DNA of 64,000 bases, from contig NZ_LYMI01000078.1 in assembly GCF_001660815.1 (NCBI RefSeq), positions 95,977-159,976 on the forward strand, read 5' to 3'. Shown in pieces: positions 22,483 through 31,048 of this stretch. Source of the DNA: Xanthomonas nasturtii. GTDB lineage: Bacteria; Pseudomonadota; Gammaproteobacteria; Xanthomonadales; Xanthomonadaceae. A program made the translations under genes and the position numbers. The notes beneath the pieces are model-generated. The model was given only the letters and a program-made list of their open reading frames with translations. It was not told the DNA's origin and did not search any database. Within the stretch, counting starts at the first letter, position 1; every line of letters starts with the position of its first letter.

Positions 22483-23681
22483 GCGCCCTGCCCCGGCAGC
22501 TCGGCCAGCGCCTCACGCAGCAGCTCGCCCAGGACCTGGATGCCTGCATCAATCTTCTCTGCGGGCACGGTGACGAACGACAGGCGTAGCGTATTGGTCT
22601 GCGGCAAGGTGGCAAAGAACGGCGCACCCGGCACGAACGCGACATTGCGTGCAATGGCCCGCGCCAGCAACGCGGTGCCGTCCAGCCCGGGCGGCAGGCT
22701 CACCCACAGGAACATCCCGCCTTCAGGACGGTTCCATTGCACCTGTTCTGGGAAATGCAGGTCCAGTGCCTCCAGCATCAGGCTGCACTGGCGTGCGTAC
22801 AGAGCGCGGATCTGCGGAATATGGGTGTCGAGAAAGTCGTCCTGCAGCGTCTGGTACACCACGCGCTGGGTGAACGATGGGGTGTGCAGATCGGCGGCCT
22901 GCTTGGCCTGGATCAGTTTGCCCAGCACCGCTTCGGGCGCCACCACATAGCCCAGCCGCAGGCCGGGTGCGAGCACCTTGGAAAACGAGCCCATGTAGAT
23001 GACGCCTTCCGGGTTCATCGACAGCAGGCTCGGTAGCGGCTGGCCGCTGTAGTACAGCTCGCCGTACGGGTCGTCTTCGACGATCGGCACACCCGCCTCG
23101 GCCGCGCGCGCCACCAACGCCTGGCGACGCGCCAGCGGCAGGCGCCGGCCGGTGGGGTTCTGGAAATTCGGCAGGCAGTACAGAAACCGCGCATCGGCCA
23201 GCAGTGACGGATCCAGCGCGTCCACCACCACGCCGTCCTCGTCCGACGGCATGCCGACGAATGCCGGCTGGAATAACGAAAACGCCTGGAGTGCACCCAG
23301 ATAGCTCGGCGTTTCCACCAGCACCTTGCTGCCTTCGTCGATGAAGACCTTGCCGAGCAGGTCCAGGCCCTGTTGCGAGCCGGTGGTGATCAGCACCTGG
23401 CTGGGCCGGATGCTGGCGCCATCGCGGCTCAAGCGCGCGGCCACCCAGTCGCGCAGCGGCGCATAGCCTTCGGTGGGGCCGTATTGCAAGGCCGCCTGTG
23501 GCGCGTCGCGCAGCACCTGGTCGCTGGCCGCGCGCATGCGCTCCACCGGAAAGGTCGCTGGCGAGGGCAGACCGCCGGCGAAGGAAATGACCTCCGGCCG
23601 CTCGGTCACCTTGAGGATTTCGCGAATCGCCGAACTTGTCAGCGCCTGCGCACGTCGGGAGATCTGGAAGGAGGTCGTCAT
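22479..23681 (-). CDS. PLP-dependent aminotransferase, class I/II (2-aminoadipate-transaminase-like)
   Basis: A 400-residue fold-type I aminotransferase. The PLP lysine is in YMGSFSKVLAPGLRLGYV. Other family marks are YGPTEGYAPLRDWVA, ITTGSQQGLDLLGKVF, LPNFQNPTGRRLPLARR and EDDPYGELYY. These features group it with LysN/ARO8-type multi-substrate transaminases that act on 2-aminoadipate, leucine or aromatic acids; the substrate cannot be read from the sequence. It lacks the GntR domain of MocR regulators. The ATG at 23681 starts the conserved region; 14 further codons upstream are open but unconvincing. It overlaps the MOSC gene by four bases. Confidence 0.88.
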   Translation of the reverse strand: MTTSFQISRRAQALTSSAIREILKVTERPEVISFAGGLPSPATFPVERMRAASDQVLRDAPQAALQYGPTEGYAPLRDWVAARLSRDGASIRPSQVLITTGSQQGLDLLGKVFIDEGSKVLVETPSYLGALQAFSLFQPAFVGMPSDEDGVVVDALDPSLLADARFLYCLPNFQNPTGRRLPLARRQALVARAAEAGVPIVEDDPYGELYYSGQPLPSLLSMNPEGVIYMGSFSKVLAPGLRLGYVVAPEAVLGKLIQAKQAADLHTPSFTQRVVYQTLQDDFLDTHIPQIRALYARQCSLMLEALDLHFPEQVQWNRPEGGMFLWVSLPPGLDGTALLARAIARNVAFVPGAPFFATLPQTNTLRLSFVTVPAEKIDAGIQVLGELLREALAELPGQGA

Positions 23682-23910
23682 GCCGCAAGCATAGCGAACG
23701 CCAGTGGCGGTGGCGCTGTGCACTGCAACGACAGACCGCTCGCCACTTGCCGAGAGCGGCGAACAAAATGGAGCGAGCCGTCGCCAGGCGGGTGTGGACG
23801 GCGCGCTCAGAAGCGGCGTGTACGAGTGATACGTGCCACCTCAAGCATCGGCCGCGCCCGCCTGACGTGAGCGCAGTCGCTTTGTTCACCGCTCTTGGCG
23901 CGACGCCCGC

Positions 23911-24411
23911 CTACTGATACGCCGGGCCGACCCAGGCAGTGCCTTCGCTGCGTTCGATCAAGGTCTTCCAGCGTTTGCGGATCACCTTGTCGCGTGTGCG
24001 GAAGGTCATGCGCAGCCCGGGCAGACCGAGCGTGGCGCGTGTTTCGACCATCGCCGACTGCTCGTCTGCGGCAATGTCGATCTTGGTGATCGAATGCTTG
24101 TAGTCGATCAACTCTTCCGGATTGGCCACATGGCGCATCTGCCGCAGCACCTGCGCCCATTCGCCGTTGGACTTGCAATAGTTCTCGCGGGTGGTGGTCT
24201 GCCGCTGCTGATGCGAATCCATGCGGTACAGCACCACCATTTCGAAGTCGGGCGCGGTCATCGCGCAGAGCGCATCGCCATCCTGGCCCAGCATCGCCTT
24301 GTCGTGCGCGGCGTAGAAGTCGCGCACCTGCTTCTCGTCGAGCGCATTGCCACCGTAGTTATAGAAACCCGCAATGGCGGCCAACACCGCCAACAACACC
24401 AGCAAACGCAT
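23911..24411 (-). CDS. Exported NTF2-like protein of unknown function
   Basis: A 166-residue protein with an N-terminal hydrophobic stretch (MRLLVLLAVLAAIAGFYNYGG) that is a signal peptide or membrane anchor. The following sequence has the NTF2/SnoaL pattern: DEKQVRDFYAAHDKAMLGQDGDALCAM, then beta strands with a C-terminal WKTLIERSEGTAWVGPAYQ. Two cysteines (in DALCAM and ENYCKS) could pair. No catalytic site is assigned. The ATG at 24411 is chosen since it begins the signal peptide; the longer frame is antisense to unrelated sequence. Located just downstream of the feo operon, possibly co-transcribed (59 bp gap). Confidence 0.72.
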   Translation of the reverse strand: MRLLVLLAVLAAIAGFYNYGGNALDEKQVRDFYAAHDKAMLGQDGDALCAMTAPDFEMVVLYRMDSHQQRQTTTRENYCKSNGEWAQVLRQMRHVANPEELIDYKHSITKIDIAADEQSAMVETRATLGLPGLRMTFRTRDKVIRKRWKTLIERSEGTAWVGPAYQ

Positions 24412-24470
24412 CACTGCCCCCTGTTTAGCCGCGTCCTGCGGCCGCGCAAGTGTAGCCGACGCTGCCGGGG

Positions 24471-24725
24471 TCAGTGGCGACGCGGCGGTGGCGGGCCGCA
24501 GCTGTCGCAACCGCCACACGCCGATGCGTTTTGTGTCGCCGGTGGTGCCACGCGACGCCCCAGCGCCTGCATCCATGCAGGCCGCCCGGTGCGCAGCAGC
24601 GCAAGCGCAAGCGCACCGCGTAAGTGGCGCAGGCTGCCGGGGAATTGTTTCTTCATCACCACCCACAGGCTGACCAGCACCGCGATGGCGATCACCAGGT
24701 ATTGCAGCGTGAGCGAAAGCGTCAC
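24471..24725 (-). CDS. Small membrane protein with C-terminal cysteine motif (feo operon)
   Basis: An 84-residue protein with one N-terminal transmembrane helix (about residues 5-24), a basic middle, and a C-terminal CGGCDSCG cluster. It follows feoB with one base between the feoB TGA and its GTG start (24725), so it is in the feo operon. It resembles the DUF6587-type short proteins found after feoB in this order. The Cys cluster suggests metal binding, and its position suggests a FeoC-like accessory role, but this is inference. Confidence 0.75.
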   Translation of the reverse strand: MTLSLTLQYLVIAIAVLVSLWVVMKKQFPGSLRHLRGALALALLRTGRPAWMQALGRRVAPPATQNASACGGCDSCGPPPPRRH

Positions 24726-24726
24726 C

Positions 24727-26586
24727 TCAGCCGGCTCCCAGCAGCACGCCCACTTGGTAGGTCACCAGCGAGGCCAGGTAGGCCAGCGCGAACAGGTACA
24801 CCGCGCTGATGGTCATCTGCTTCCACGAGTTGGTTTCGCGCTTGATCGTGGCCAGCGTGGAGATGCACATCGGTGCGTAGATGTACCAGACCAGCAGCGA
24901 CAACGCGGTGGCCAGCGACCAGCCATCGCTGATCAGCGGCGACAACGCCTGCGCTGCCGCATCGTCGTCGGCAGCCGACAGCGCGTACACGGTTGCCAGC
25001 GAGGCCACCGCCACTTCGCGTGCGGCCAGGCCCGGAATCAGCGCGATGCAGATCTGCCAGTTGAAGCCCAGCGGCGCGAAGAATATCGCCAGCGCATGGC
25101 CGATGCGTCCGGCGAAGCTGTAGTCGATCGCCGGCAAGGTCGCATTGGCCGGCGCTTCGGGAAACGACAGCAGGAACCACAGCAGGATGGTCAGCGCCAG
25201 AATGATGCCGCCCACGCGCTTGAGGAAGATCACCGCACGCTCCCACAGGCCAAGCGCCAGGTCGCGCACCTGCGGCACGCGGTAGGACGGCAGCTCCAGC
25301 ATCAGCGGATGCTCGCTCTTGTCGCGACGCCACTTCTTCATGGTCCACGACACCAGCAGCGCGCTGACGATGGCCGCGGCATACAGCGCGAACAGGATCA
25401 GCCCTTGCTGGTTGAAGATTCCCCACACGGTCTTCTGCGGAATGAAGGCACCGATCAGCAGCGCATACACCGGCAGCCGCGCCGAACACGTCATCAGCGG
25501 CGCCACCATGATGGTGGCGAGCCGGTCGCGCGGGTCCTGGATGCTGCGCGTGGACATGATGCCCGGCACCGCACACGCGAAGCTCGACAGCAACGGAATG
25601 AACGAACGCCCCGACAAGCCGGCCGCGGCCATCATGCGATCCAGCAAAAATGCCGCGCGCGGCAGATACCCGGATTCTTCCAGCGCCAGGATGAAGGCGA
25701 ACAGGATCAGGATCTGCGGCAGGAAGATGATCACCCCGCCCAGGCCGGCAATGATGCCGTCCTTGAGCAAGCTGTTGAGCGGTCCTTCCGGCAGCGTGGC
25801 ACCCACCCACTCGCCCAGCATCGCGGTGCCGGCATCGATCAGGTCCATCACCGGCGTGGCCCAGGCATACACCGCCTGGAAGATCAAAAACATCACCACC
25901 GCCAGCGTGACCAGACCCCAGACCGGATGCAGCAGCCAGCGGTCCAGCGCATCGTCCACGCGCGAGGTACGCGTGGGCATGGTCACTGCCGCACTCAGGA
26001 TCTGCCGCACCTGCGCGTGGTAGTTGCCGTCGGCCGGCGGGCTGGTGGCCGGCGCGGCCAGGCTGGCCGCCTGCGCATCCAGGCGTTCGACCAGGACCTT
26101 TGCACCGCCGCGCCGCACTGCCACGGTTTCGACCACCGGCACGCCAAGCGCCTGCTCCAGCGCTGGCAGATCGATGACGATGCCGCGGCGTTGCGCGGCG
26201 TCCATCATGTTCAGTGCCACGATCATCGGCCGGCCGAGCTCGCGCAACTCCAGCGCAAAGCGCAGGTGCAGGCGCAGATTGGTTGCGTCCATCACGTAGA
26301 CCAGCACGTCCGGTGCCGGCTCGCCCGGGTAGAAGCCACGGCACAGGTCGCGGGTGATTGCCTCGTCCAGGCTGGCCGGTTGCAGGCTGTAGGCGCCGGG
26401 AAGATCGAGCACCGCAAAGTCGCGCCCGGATGGCGCACGAAAATGCCCTTCCTTCCGCTCGACGGTAACGCCGGTGTAGTTGGCCACCTTCTGGCGGCTG
26501 CCGGTCAGCTGGTTGAACAACGCGGTCTTGCCGCTGTTGGGATTGCCCACCAATGCCAGACGCAACGGCACGGCCGCCGCATTCAT
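24727..26586 (-). CDS. feoB: Ferrous iron transporter FeoB
   Basis: A 619-residue Fe(II) importer of the inner membrane. The cytoplasmic N-terminal G domain shows G1 GNPNSGKT (14-21), the switch region NYTGVTVE, G3 DLPGAYSL and G4 NMMD. It is followed by two Gate-type membrane domains, with the first predicted segments near residue 230 and many hydrophobic helices to the end. The ATG at 26586 overlaps the feoA stop (ATGA). The protein is shorter than the ~770-residue E. coli form but near the length usual in Xanthomonadaceae. It forms an operon with feoA and the small Cys-rich gene. Confidence 0.96.
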   Translation of the reverse strand: MNAAAVPLRLALVGNPNSGKTALFNQLTGSRQKVANYTGVTVERKEGHFRAPSGRDFAVLDLPGAYSLQPASLDEAITRDLCRGFYPGEPAPDVLVYVMDATNLRLHLRFALELRELGRPMIVALNMMDAAQRRGIVIDLPALEQALGVPVVETVAVRRGGAKVLVERLDAQAASLAAPATSPPADGNYHAQVRQILSAAVTMPTRTSRVDDALDRWLLHPVWGLVTLAVVMFLIFQAVYAWATPVMDLIDAGTAMLGEWVGATLPEGPLNSLLKDGIIAGLGGVIIFLPQILILFAFILALEESGYLPRAAFLLDRMMAAAGLSGRSFIPLLSSFACAVPGIMSTRSIQDPRDRLATIMVAPLMTCSARLPVYALLIGAFIPQKTVWGIFNQQGLILFALYAAAIVSALLVSWTMKKWRRDKSEHPLMLELPSYRVPQVRDLALGLWERAVIFLKRVGGIILALTILLWFLLSFPEAPANATLPAIDYSFAGRIGHALAIFFAPLGFNWQICIALIPGLAAREVAVASLATVYALSAADDDAAAQALSPLISDGWSLATALSLLVWYIYAPMCISTLATIKRETNSWKQMTISAVYLFALAYLASLVTYQVGVLLGAG

Positions 26587-26831
26587 GCCGATGCTCCGTC
26601 TTGCCGCACCTGCACGCGCGCGGCCTCGCTACGGCGCAACGCAAACCGCGTGTAACCGACCTGCACCAGCAATGGCTCGCGACCGACCGGCCCGGTGGCC
26701 AGCACGGTGACTTCTTCGCCTGCGACAAACCCCAACTCCCGCAGGCGCCGCGCGATCGTGTCGTTGGGGAGGCGATCCTCCACGGAGTCCACAATGGCGG
26801 CGCGATGCAAAGGCATGTCGGACAGCGTCAC
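26583..26831 (-). CDS. feoA: Ferrous iron transport protein FeoA
   Basis: An SH3-like FeoA domain of about 82 residues that partners FeoB. The sequence begins TLSDMPLHRAAIV, the usual N-terminal FeoA pattern, and continues NDTIARRLRELGFVAGEEVTVL and YTRFALRRSEAARV. I choose the GTG at 26831, because the FeoA domain begins there and a Fur-box-like sequence lies just upstream. An in-frame ATG at 26873 would add 14 residues that do not look like FeoA, and an ATG at 26816 would trim the domain. It overlaps feoB by four bases. Confidence 0.88.
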   Translation of the reverse strand: MTLSDMPLHRAAIVDSVEDRLPNDTIARRLRELGFVAGEEVTVLATGPVGREPLLVQVGYTRFALRRSEAARVQVRQDGASA

Positions 26832-26849
26832 AAAGACGGCCTGAGTGTT

Positions 26850-26865
26850 AGGAATGGTTCTCAAT
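26850..26865 (-). promoter_or_regulatory. Possible Fur box upstream of feoA
   Basis: On the minus strand ATTGAGAACCATTCCT matches the core of the Fur consensus AATGATAATCATTATC at 10 of 16 positions. It ends about 19 bases before the chosen feoA start. Iron regulation of feo by Fur is general knowledge; this site is inferred from sequence only. Confidence 0.45.
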
Positions 26866-26947
26866 TCTAGCATCGACGCACCGCATCATGGCTCCGGCGA
26901 CCCGGCCCGCTATCATGGTTCGCATCCCATTCATGGACGTTGACGCA

Positions 26948-27745
26948 ATGCAGGACACCGGCTTGATCGTGGAGGACCAGGGAGCGGTCCGCACCGTGCG
27001 ACTGCACCGCCCGGCGGTACACAACGCGTTCGACGCGACCTTGATCGCCGCGCTTACCGACGCGTTGCGCCTGGCTGGGCAAGCGCCCCAGATCCGCGTG
27101 GTCGTGCTCACCGGTGCCGGCGCAGCCTTTTCTGCCGGCGCAGACCTGCACTGGATGCGCGGCATGGCAACCGCCAGCGAGGCCGAGAACGCTGCCGACG
27201 CACTGGCGCTGGCGCAGCTGATGCGCACCCTGGACGAACTGCCCAAACCGACCATTGCGCGCGTCAATGGCGCCGCGTTCGGTGGCGGGGTCGGTTTGGT
27301 GGCGTGTTGCGATATCGCCATCGGCTGCACCGAAGCGCGCTTCGGCCTGACCGAGAGCAAGCTGGGCCTGCTGCCGGCGGTCATTTCGCCGTATGTGGTT
27401 GCGGCGATCGGCGCGCGCCAGGCGCGGCGCTGGTTCGCCACCGCCGAAATCTTCGATGCCGGCACCGCGCAGTTGCTGGGGCTGCTGCATCAGTTGGTGG
27501 CCGCCGACCAGTTGGATACCGCCGTGGAGCGGCAGGTGCGTCTGCTGCTGGCTGCCGCCCCGCTGGCTGCCGCCAACGCCAAGTCGCTGGTGCGCTCGGT
27601 GCTGCCGGCAGCCGACCGCGATGCCATCGACGCCGCCAACGCCGCCTTGATCGCACGGTTGCGCGTGTCGCCCGAAGGCCAGGAAGGCCTGGGCGCGTTT
27701 CTCGACAAACGCAGCGCCGCCTGGGTGCCGGAGAGCATGGCATGA
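26948..27745 (+). CDS. liuC: Enoyl-CoA hydratase family, probable methylglutaconyl-CoA hydratase
   Basis: A 265-residue crotonase-fold enzyme. The oxyanion-hole segments are FSAGADLHWMRGM (about 58-70) and VNGAAFGGGVGLVACCDIAI (about 107-126). Acidic catalytic positions fall in FGLTESKLGLLPAVISPYV. Together with the 3-hydroxy-3-methylglutaryl-CoA lyase gene 46 bp downstream, the likely reaction is hydration of 3-methylglutaconyl-CoA in leucine degradation; other crotonase substrates cannot be ruled out from sequence. The ATG at 26948 is preferred to a longer frame from 26888 whose extra residues do not resemble the family. Confidence 0.85.
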   Translation: MQDTGLIVEDQGAVRTVRLHRPAVHNAFDATLIAALTDALRLAGQAPQIRVVVLTGAGAAFSAGADLHWMRGMATASEAENAADALALAQLMRTLDELPKPTIARVNGAAFGGGVGLVACCDIAIGCTEARFGLTESKLGLLPAVISPYVVAAIGARQARRWFATAEIFDAGTAQLLGLLHQLVAADQLDTAVERQVRLLLAAAPLAAANAKSLVRSVLPAADRDAIDAANAALIARLRVSPEGQEGLGAFLDKRSAAWVPESMA

Positions 27746-27791
27746 GCACCCTGGAGGTTGTCCGCACCGCTGCAGGCAGCGGGGCTCGGAC

Positions 27792-28688
27792 ATGAGCGAC
27801 TTCGTGCGCATTGTCGAGGTCGGCCCGCGCGACGGGCTGCAGAACGAGGCGCAACCGATCGCCACCGCGGACAAGATCGCCTTGATCGATCAACTCTCGG
27901 CGACCGGCCTGCGCACCATCGAGGCGACCAGCTTCGTCAGCCCGCGCTGGGTGCCGCAGCTGGCCGACGCGTCCGAGGTCTTTGCCGGCATCGCGCAGGC
28001 GCCCGGCATCGCCTATCCGGTGCTGGTGCCGAATCTGCAGGGCTACGCGCGCGCGCGCGCCGCCGGCGCGCAGGAAGTGGCGGTGTTCACCGCGGCGTCG
28101 GAGGCGTTCAATCGCACCAACACCAACGCCGGCATCGACGAATCGATCGAGCGGTTTCGGCCGATCCTGCAGCAGGCCGCGCTGGATGGCGTGCGCGTGC
28201 GCGGCTACGTGTCCACCGTCCTCGGTTGCCCGTATCAGGGCGAGGTGCCAGTGGCCGATGTGGTGGATGTCGCACAGCGACTGTCTGCGCTGGGCTGCTA
28301 TGAAATCTCGCTGGGCGACACCATTGGTGTTGGCACGCCGGTCAAGGCGCGCCAGATGCTGGCCGCGGTGGCGCAAGAAGTGCCGATGCACGCACTGGCC
28401 GTGCATTTCCACGACACCTACGGGCAGGCGCTGGCCAATATCGCGGCGTGCCTGGAGCAAGGCGTGCGCGTGGTGGATGCGGCCGTGTCCGGTGCGGGCG
28501 GCTGCCCGTACGCCAAGGGCGCCAGCGGCAACGTGGCCAGCGAAGACGTGGTGTATCTGCTGCACGGGCTGGGCATGTCCACCGGCATCGAGTTGCCCGC
28601 CCTCGCCCGCACCGGGCGCTGGCTGGCGCAGCTGCTCGGTCGCGACACCGGCAGCAAGGTCGGCAAGGCGCTGGCGGCCGCCGGCTGA
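27792..28688 (+). CDS. liuE: Hydroxymethylglutaryl-CoA lyase
   Basis: A 298-residue HMGL-like TIM-barrel enzyme that cleaves HMG-CoA to acetoacetate and acetyl-CoA, the last step of leucine breakdown. Family marks are VGPRDGLQNE near residue 10 (metal Asp and catalytic Arg), AVHFHDTYGQALAN with metal-binding histidines (about 203-216), and the active-site loop GCPYAKGASGNVASED with its catalytic cysteine (about 236-251). The length is typical. ATG at 27792. It follows the liuC-like gene and probably shares its transcript. Confidence 0.93.
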   Translation: MSDFVRIVEVGPRDGLQNEAQPIATADKIALIDQLSATGLRTIEATSFVSPRWVPQLADASEVFAGIAQAPGIAYPVLVPNLQGYARARAAGAQEVAVFTAASEAFNRTNTNAGIDESIERFRPILQQAALDGVRVRGYVSTVLGCPYQGEVPVADVVDVAQRLSALGCYEISLGDTIGVGTPVKARQMLAAVAQEVPMHALAVHFHDTYGQALANIAACLEQGVRVVDAAVSGAGGCPYAKGASGNVASEDVVYLLHGLGMSTGIELPALARTGRWLAQLLGRDTGSKVGKALAAAG

Positions 28689-28825
28689 AGCATCACTGCC
28701 GCAGCAATCCTGCATCACCCACCACCGCGATCACGCGGGGGCTTCGGCTAGAATTGCCGACCGCTTCGCCGATCGTTCGCTCGCCGGTCTGCACCGGCCT
28801 TCAGCGCTACTCAGGGAACCACCGT

Positions 28826-29596
28826 ATGCAGCCATCTTCTGTCCTTGCCATCGTCACCGGCGGCGTGTCCGGCCTCGGCCTGGCAGTGGCGCAGCGTCTT
28901 GTTGCCGACGGCGGCAAGGTCGCGCTGTTCGACGTCAATGCCGACAAGGCCGAGGCGGCGCTGGCGCTGCTCGGCGCCGGCAACGCACATTATTTCGCCA
29001 CCGATGTCACCGACGAAGCCCAGGTTGTCGCCAATGTGGCGCAGGCTGCGCAGGCGCTGGGCGGGCTCAACCTGGTGGTCAATTGCGCCGGCATCCTGGG
29101 TGCTGGCCGCGTGCTCGGCAAGGACGCGCCGATGCCGCTGGCAACCTTCCGCAACACCGTGCTGGTCAATCTGGTCGGCAGCTTCAATGTCGCCAAGGCC
29201 GCGGCCGATGTGATGCAACACAATGCCGCCGGCGACGACGGCGAGCGCGGCGTGATCGTCAACACCGCCTCGGTGGCCGCGTTCGAGGGCCAGATCGGCC
29301 AGGCAGCCTACGCGGCCAGCAAGGGCGGCGTGGTCGGCATGACCTTGCCAATGGCACGCGAGCTGGCGCGCTTCGGCATACGCGTGATGACGATCGCACC
29401 GGGCGTGTTCTGGACCCCGATGGTCGACGGCATGCCCGAGGCCGTGCAGCAATCGCTGTCCGCCTCGATTCCGTTCCCCTCGCGCCTGGGCCAACCCGAC
29501 GAGTACGCCGACACCGTCGCCTTCATCCTGCGCAACCGCTACCTCAACGGCGAAACGATTCGCCTGGACGGTGGCGTGCGGTTGGCACCCAAGTAG
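28826..29596 (+). CDS. Short-chain dehydrogenase, 3-hydroxyacyl-CoA dehydrogenase type II-like
   Basis: A 256-residue classical SDR. The nucleotide-binding motif TGGVSGLG lies at about 11-18, NCAG at about 88-91, the catalytic Ser in NTASVAAFEGQ and the YxxxK in AAYAASKGG (about 160-165). The sequence pattern MTIAPGVFWTPM and the leucine/isoleucine-degradation context point to a 2-methyl-3-hydroxybutyryl- or 3-hydroxyacyl-CoA dehydrogenase. ATG at 28826 with CAGGGA upstream. The open frame extends further upstream, but those residues are antisense-like read-through of the lyase gene. Confidence 0.85.
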   Translation: MQPSSVLAIVTGGVSGLGLAVAQRLVADGGKVALFDVNADKAEAALALLGAGNAHYFATDVTDEAQVVANVAQAAQALGGLNLVVNCAGILGAGRVLGKDAPMPLATFRNTVLVNLVGSFNVAKAAADVMQHNAAGDDGERGVIVNTASVAAFEGQIGQAAYAASKGGVVGMTLPMARELARFGIRVMTIAPGVFWTPMVDGMPEAVQQSLSASIPFPSRLGQPDEYADTVAFILRNRYLNGETIRLDGGVRLAPK

Positions 29597-29597
29597 C

Positions 29598-29696
29598 GGG
29601 GAATGGGGGATCGGGAATGGGGAATCGTAACGACGCCCTACTCTCAGTGCCCCGGCCCCGGCTTTTTCGATTCCCTATTCCCAACTCCCGATTCCC
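29598..29696. repeat. G-rich inverted repeat in front of efpL
   Basis: The arm 29598-29626 (GGGAAT/GGGATC units) matches the reverse complement of 29668-29696 across about 29 bases with a few mismatches, leaving a 41-base loop. It is the same seven-base-period style as the repeats flanking the IVP gene in carAB. The right arm ends exactly at the efpL ATG. Confidence 0.8.
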
Positions 29697-30263
29697 ATGA
29701 AAGCTAACGACATCAAGAAAGGCAACGTCGTCGAATACAACGGCGGCATTTACCAGATCCGCGACATCGAACGCAGCTCGCCGCAGGGCCGCGGCGGCAA
29801 CGTGCGCTTCCGCTTCATCATGTACAGCGTGCCGGGCGGAGTGAAAACCGACGCCAGCTTCGATGCCGACGACAACCTGCCGGAAGTGGAGCTGCTGCGT
29901 CGTCTGTCCACGTTTTCGTACAAGGACGGCGAGGCGTTCGTGTTCATGGACGACGAGGACTTCACCCCGTACACGCTGGACGCGGATGTGATCGGCACCG
30001 ATGCCGGCTACATCACCGACGGGCTGACCGGCATCTACGTGCAGGTGATCGACGACCAGCCGGTGGCCGTGCAGCTGCCGCAGACGGTGACGCTGGAAGT
30101 GGTGGAAACTCCGCCGGAATTGAAGGGCGGTACCGCCACCAAGCGGCCCAAGCCAGCCAAGCTCGACACCGGCATGGAAATCATGGTGCCCGAGTACATC
30201 ACCAACGGCGAACGCGTGCTGGTCAATACCACCACCGGCGAATTTGCCGGCCGCGCCGACTGA
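29697..30263 (+). CDS. efpL: Elongation factor P-like protein EfpL (YeiP)
   Basis: A 188-residue three-domain EF-P paralogue that binds stalled ribosomes at proline-rich and related motifs. It has [20 protein letters not shown], the loop SSPQGRGG with Arg32 at the tip position where EF-P has its modified residue, [13 protein letters not shown], and the C-terminal end of the family (GEFAGRAD). This matches E. coli YeiP in order and length. The ATG at 29697 is fixed by the conserved N-terminus, yet no Shine-Dalgarno precedes it: the bases before it are a CCCGATTCCC repeat arm. The lipoprotein gene downstream overlaps its stop by one base (TGATG). Confidence 0.93.
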   Translation: MKANDIKKGNVVEYNGGIYQIRDIERSSPQGRGGNVRFRFIMYSVPGGVKTDASFDADDNLPEVELLRRLSTFSYKDGEAFVFMDDEDFTPYTLDADVIGTDAGYITDGLTGIYVQVIDDQPVAVQLPQTVTLEVVETPPELKGGTATKRPKPAKLDTGMEIMVPEYITNGERVLVNTTTGEFAGRAD

Positions 30264-30649
30264 TGCGTTGGTGTGCCGTTGCCATGACCTTGGGCGCTCT
30301 GGCTGCCTGCACCGCGCCACCGGCACCGACACCGGCCGCAACGGCCGCACCGGTGGCCTGCACCGATCCCAAGGTGGAAGACGAATGGCTGCAGCATCCG
30401 GCAGGCCTGTGCGGCATGCCGGAGGATGTGCGCAAACTGGTGGACGACTACGACACCTGCGAGCACTTCGCCGGCGAAGAACCGTACGACGCCGACCGCC
30501 ACCATGAAATCGAAGTCGCCGTGGCGCAATTGTGCACACCGGCGCCGGCACGGCTTGCCAAGTTGATGCAGCAGTACCGCAACGACGCGCATATCAGCGA
30601 ATGGCTGCGCCAGTATTCGGCACAAGCGGATCTGCAACCAGCCGGCTGA
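30263..30649 (+). CDS. Small lipoprotein of unknown function
   Basis: A 128-residue protein whose N-terminus (about 16 residues ending LGALAACTAPP) is a lipoprotein signal peptide with Cys16 as the likely lipid site. A proline/alanine-rich linker follows. The mature part has several cysteines (ACTD, GLCGM, DTCEH, QLCT) and a helical C-terminus. No family is recognised. Its start ATG overlaps the efpL stop, so its expression is coupled to efpL. Confidence 0.72.
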   Translation: MRWCAVAMTLGALAACTAPPAPTPAATAAPVACTDPKVEDEWLQHPAGLCGMPEDVRKLVDDYDTCEHFAGEEPYDADRHHEIEVAVAQLCTPAPARLAKLMQQYRNDAHISEWLRQYSAQADLQPAG

Positions 30650-30656
30650 GGTATCT

Positions 30657-30721
30657 TTTCTCCCCTCGGGACATTGTCCTCCTCATGGGAGAGAAGCTGC
30701 TCTGCAGGGGCGGATGAGGGG
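30657..30721. repeat. Dispersed repeat copy 1 (CTCCC...GGATGAGGGG)
   Basis: Imperfect copy of the element at 30757-30830, sharing CGGGACATTGTCCTCCT, ATGGG-GAGAAG and CGGATGAGGGG. It lies just after the lipoprotein stop codon. Confidence 0.65.
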
Positions 30722-30756
30722 CTCGGACTGCTTACTTAGGTGTGCCGGTGCATCCC

Positions 30757-30830
30757 TTCTCCCCCCCCCCCCCGGGACATTGTCCTCCTTTATGGGGGAG
30801 AAGGTGGCGCGCAGCGCCGGATGAGGGGCG
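30757..30830. repeat. Dispersed repeat copy 2, with C13 tract
   Basis: Contains 13 consecutive C (30761-30773) and then the 43-base core 30785-30827, which is identical to 36125-36167. The core includes GGCGCGCAGCGCC, a small palindrome. Such elements are scattered in Xanthomonas intergenic DNA. Confidence 0.8.
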
Positions 30831-30957
30831 CCGCAGGGAATTGGCAGTGGCCGCGATGATAAACGCGTCGCCACGCGTCGTCAGAGGTGAATCACCGACG
30901 GCTTCACGCACTATACGCACCTCCGCGCCCCGGCCCGCGCTTGCGACGCGGGCGCTC

Positions 30958-30990
30958 CACGGCACGCGCGCCACTGGCGCGCGTGCCGTG
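30958..30990. terminator. Strong hairpin downstream of the DUF4105 gene
   Basis: A 15-bp perfect stem of alternating GC sequence (30958-30972 with 30976-30990) has a 3-base loop. It lies 58 bp past the stop of the minus-strand gene. No T tract, so a transcript-end or REP-like structure is possible. Confidence 0.5.
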
Positions 30991-31048
30991 CCTTCCCGCC
31001 CCGGGGAGAGGGGCTCGTACTGCGCACCCCTTCACGTAGCCCACTTCG

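Larger units (their letters stand above)
30650..31048. other. Repeat-rich intergenic region between lipoprotein and DUF4105 genes
   Basis: About 400 bp with no gene. It contains two related copies of a CTTCTCCC...CGGATGAGGGG element (30657-30721 and 30757-30830), a C13 homopolymer at 30761-30773 inside the second copy, and a strong hairpin at 30958-30990. The second copy shares a 43-base exact stretch with 36125-36167. Confidence 0.75.
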
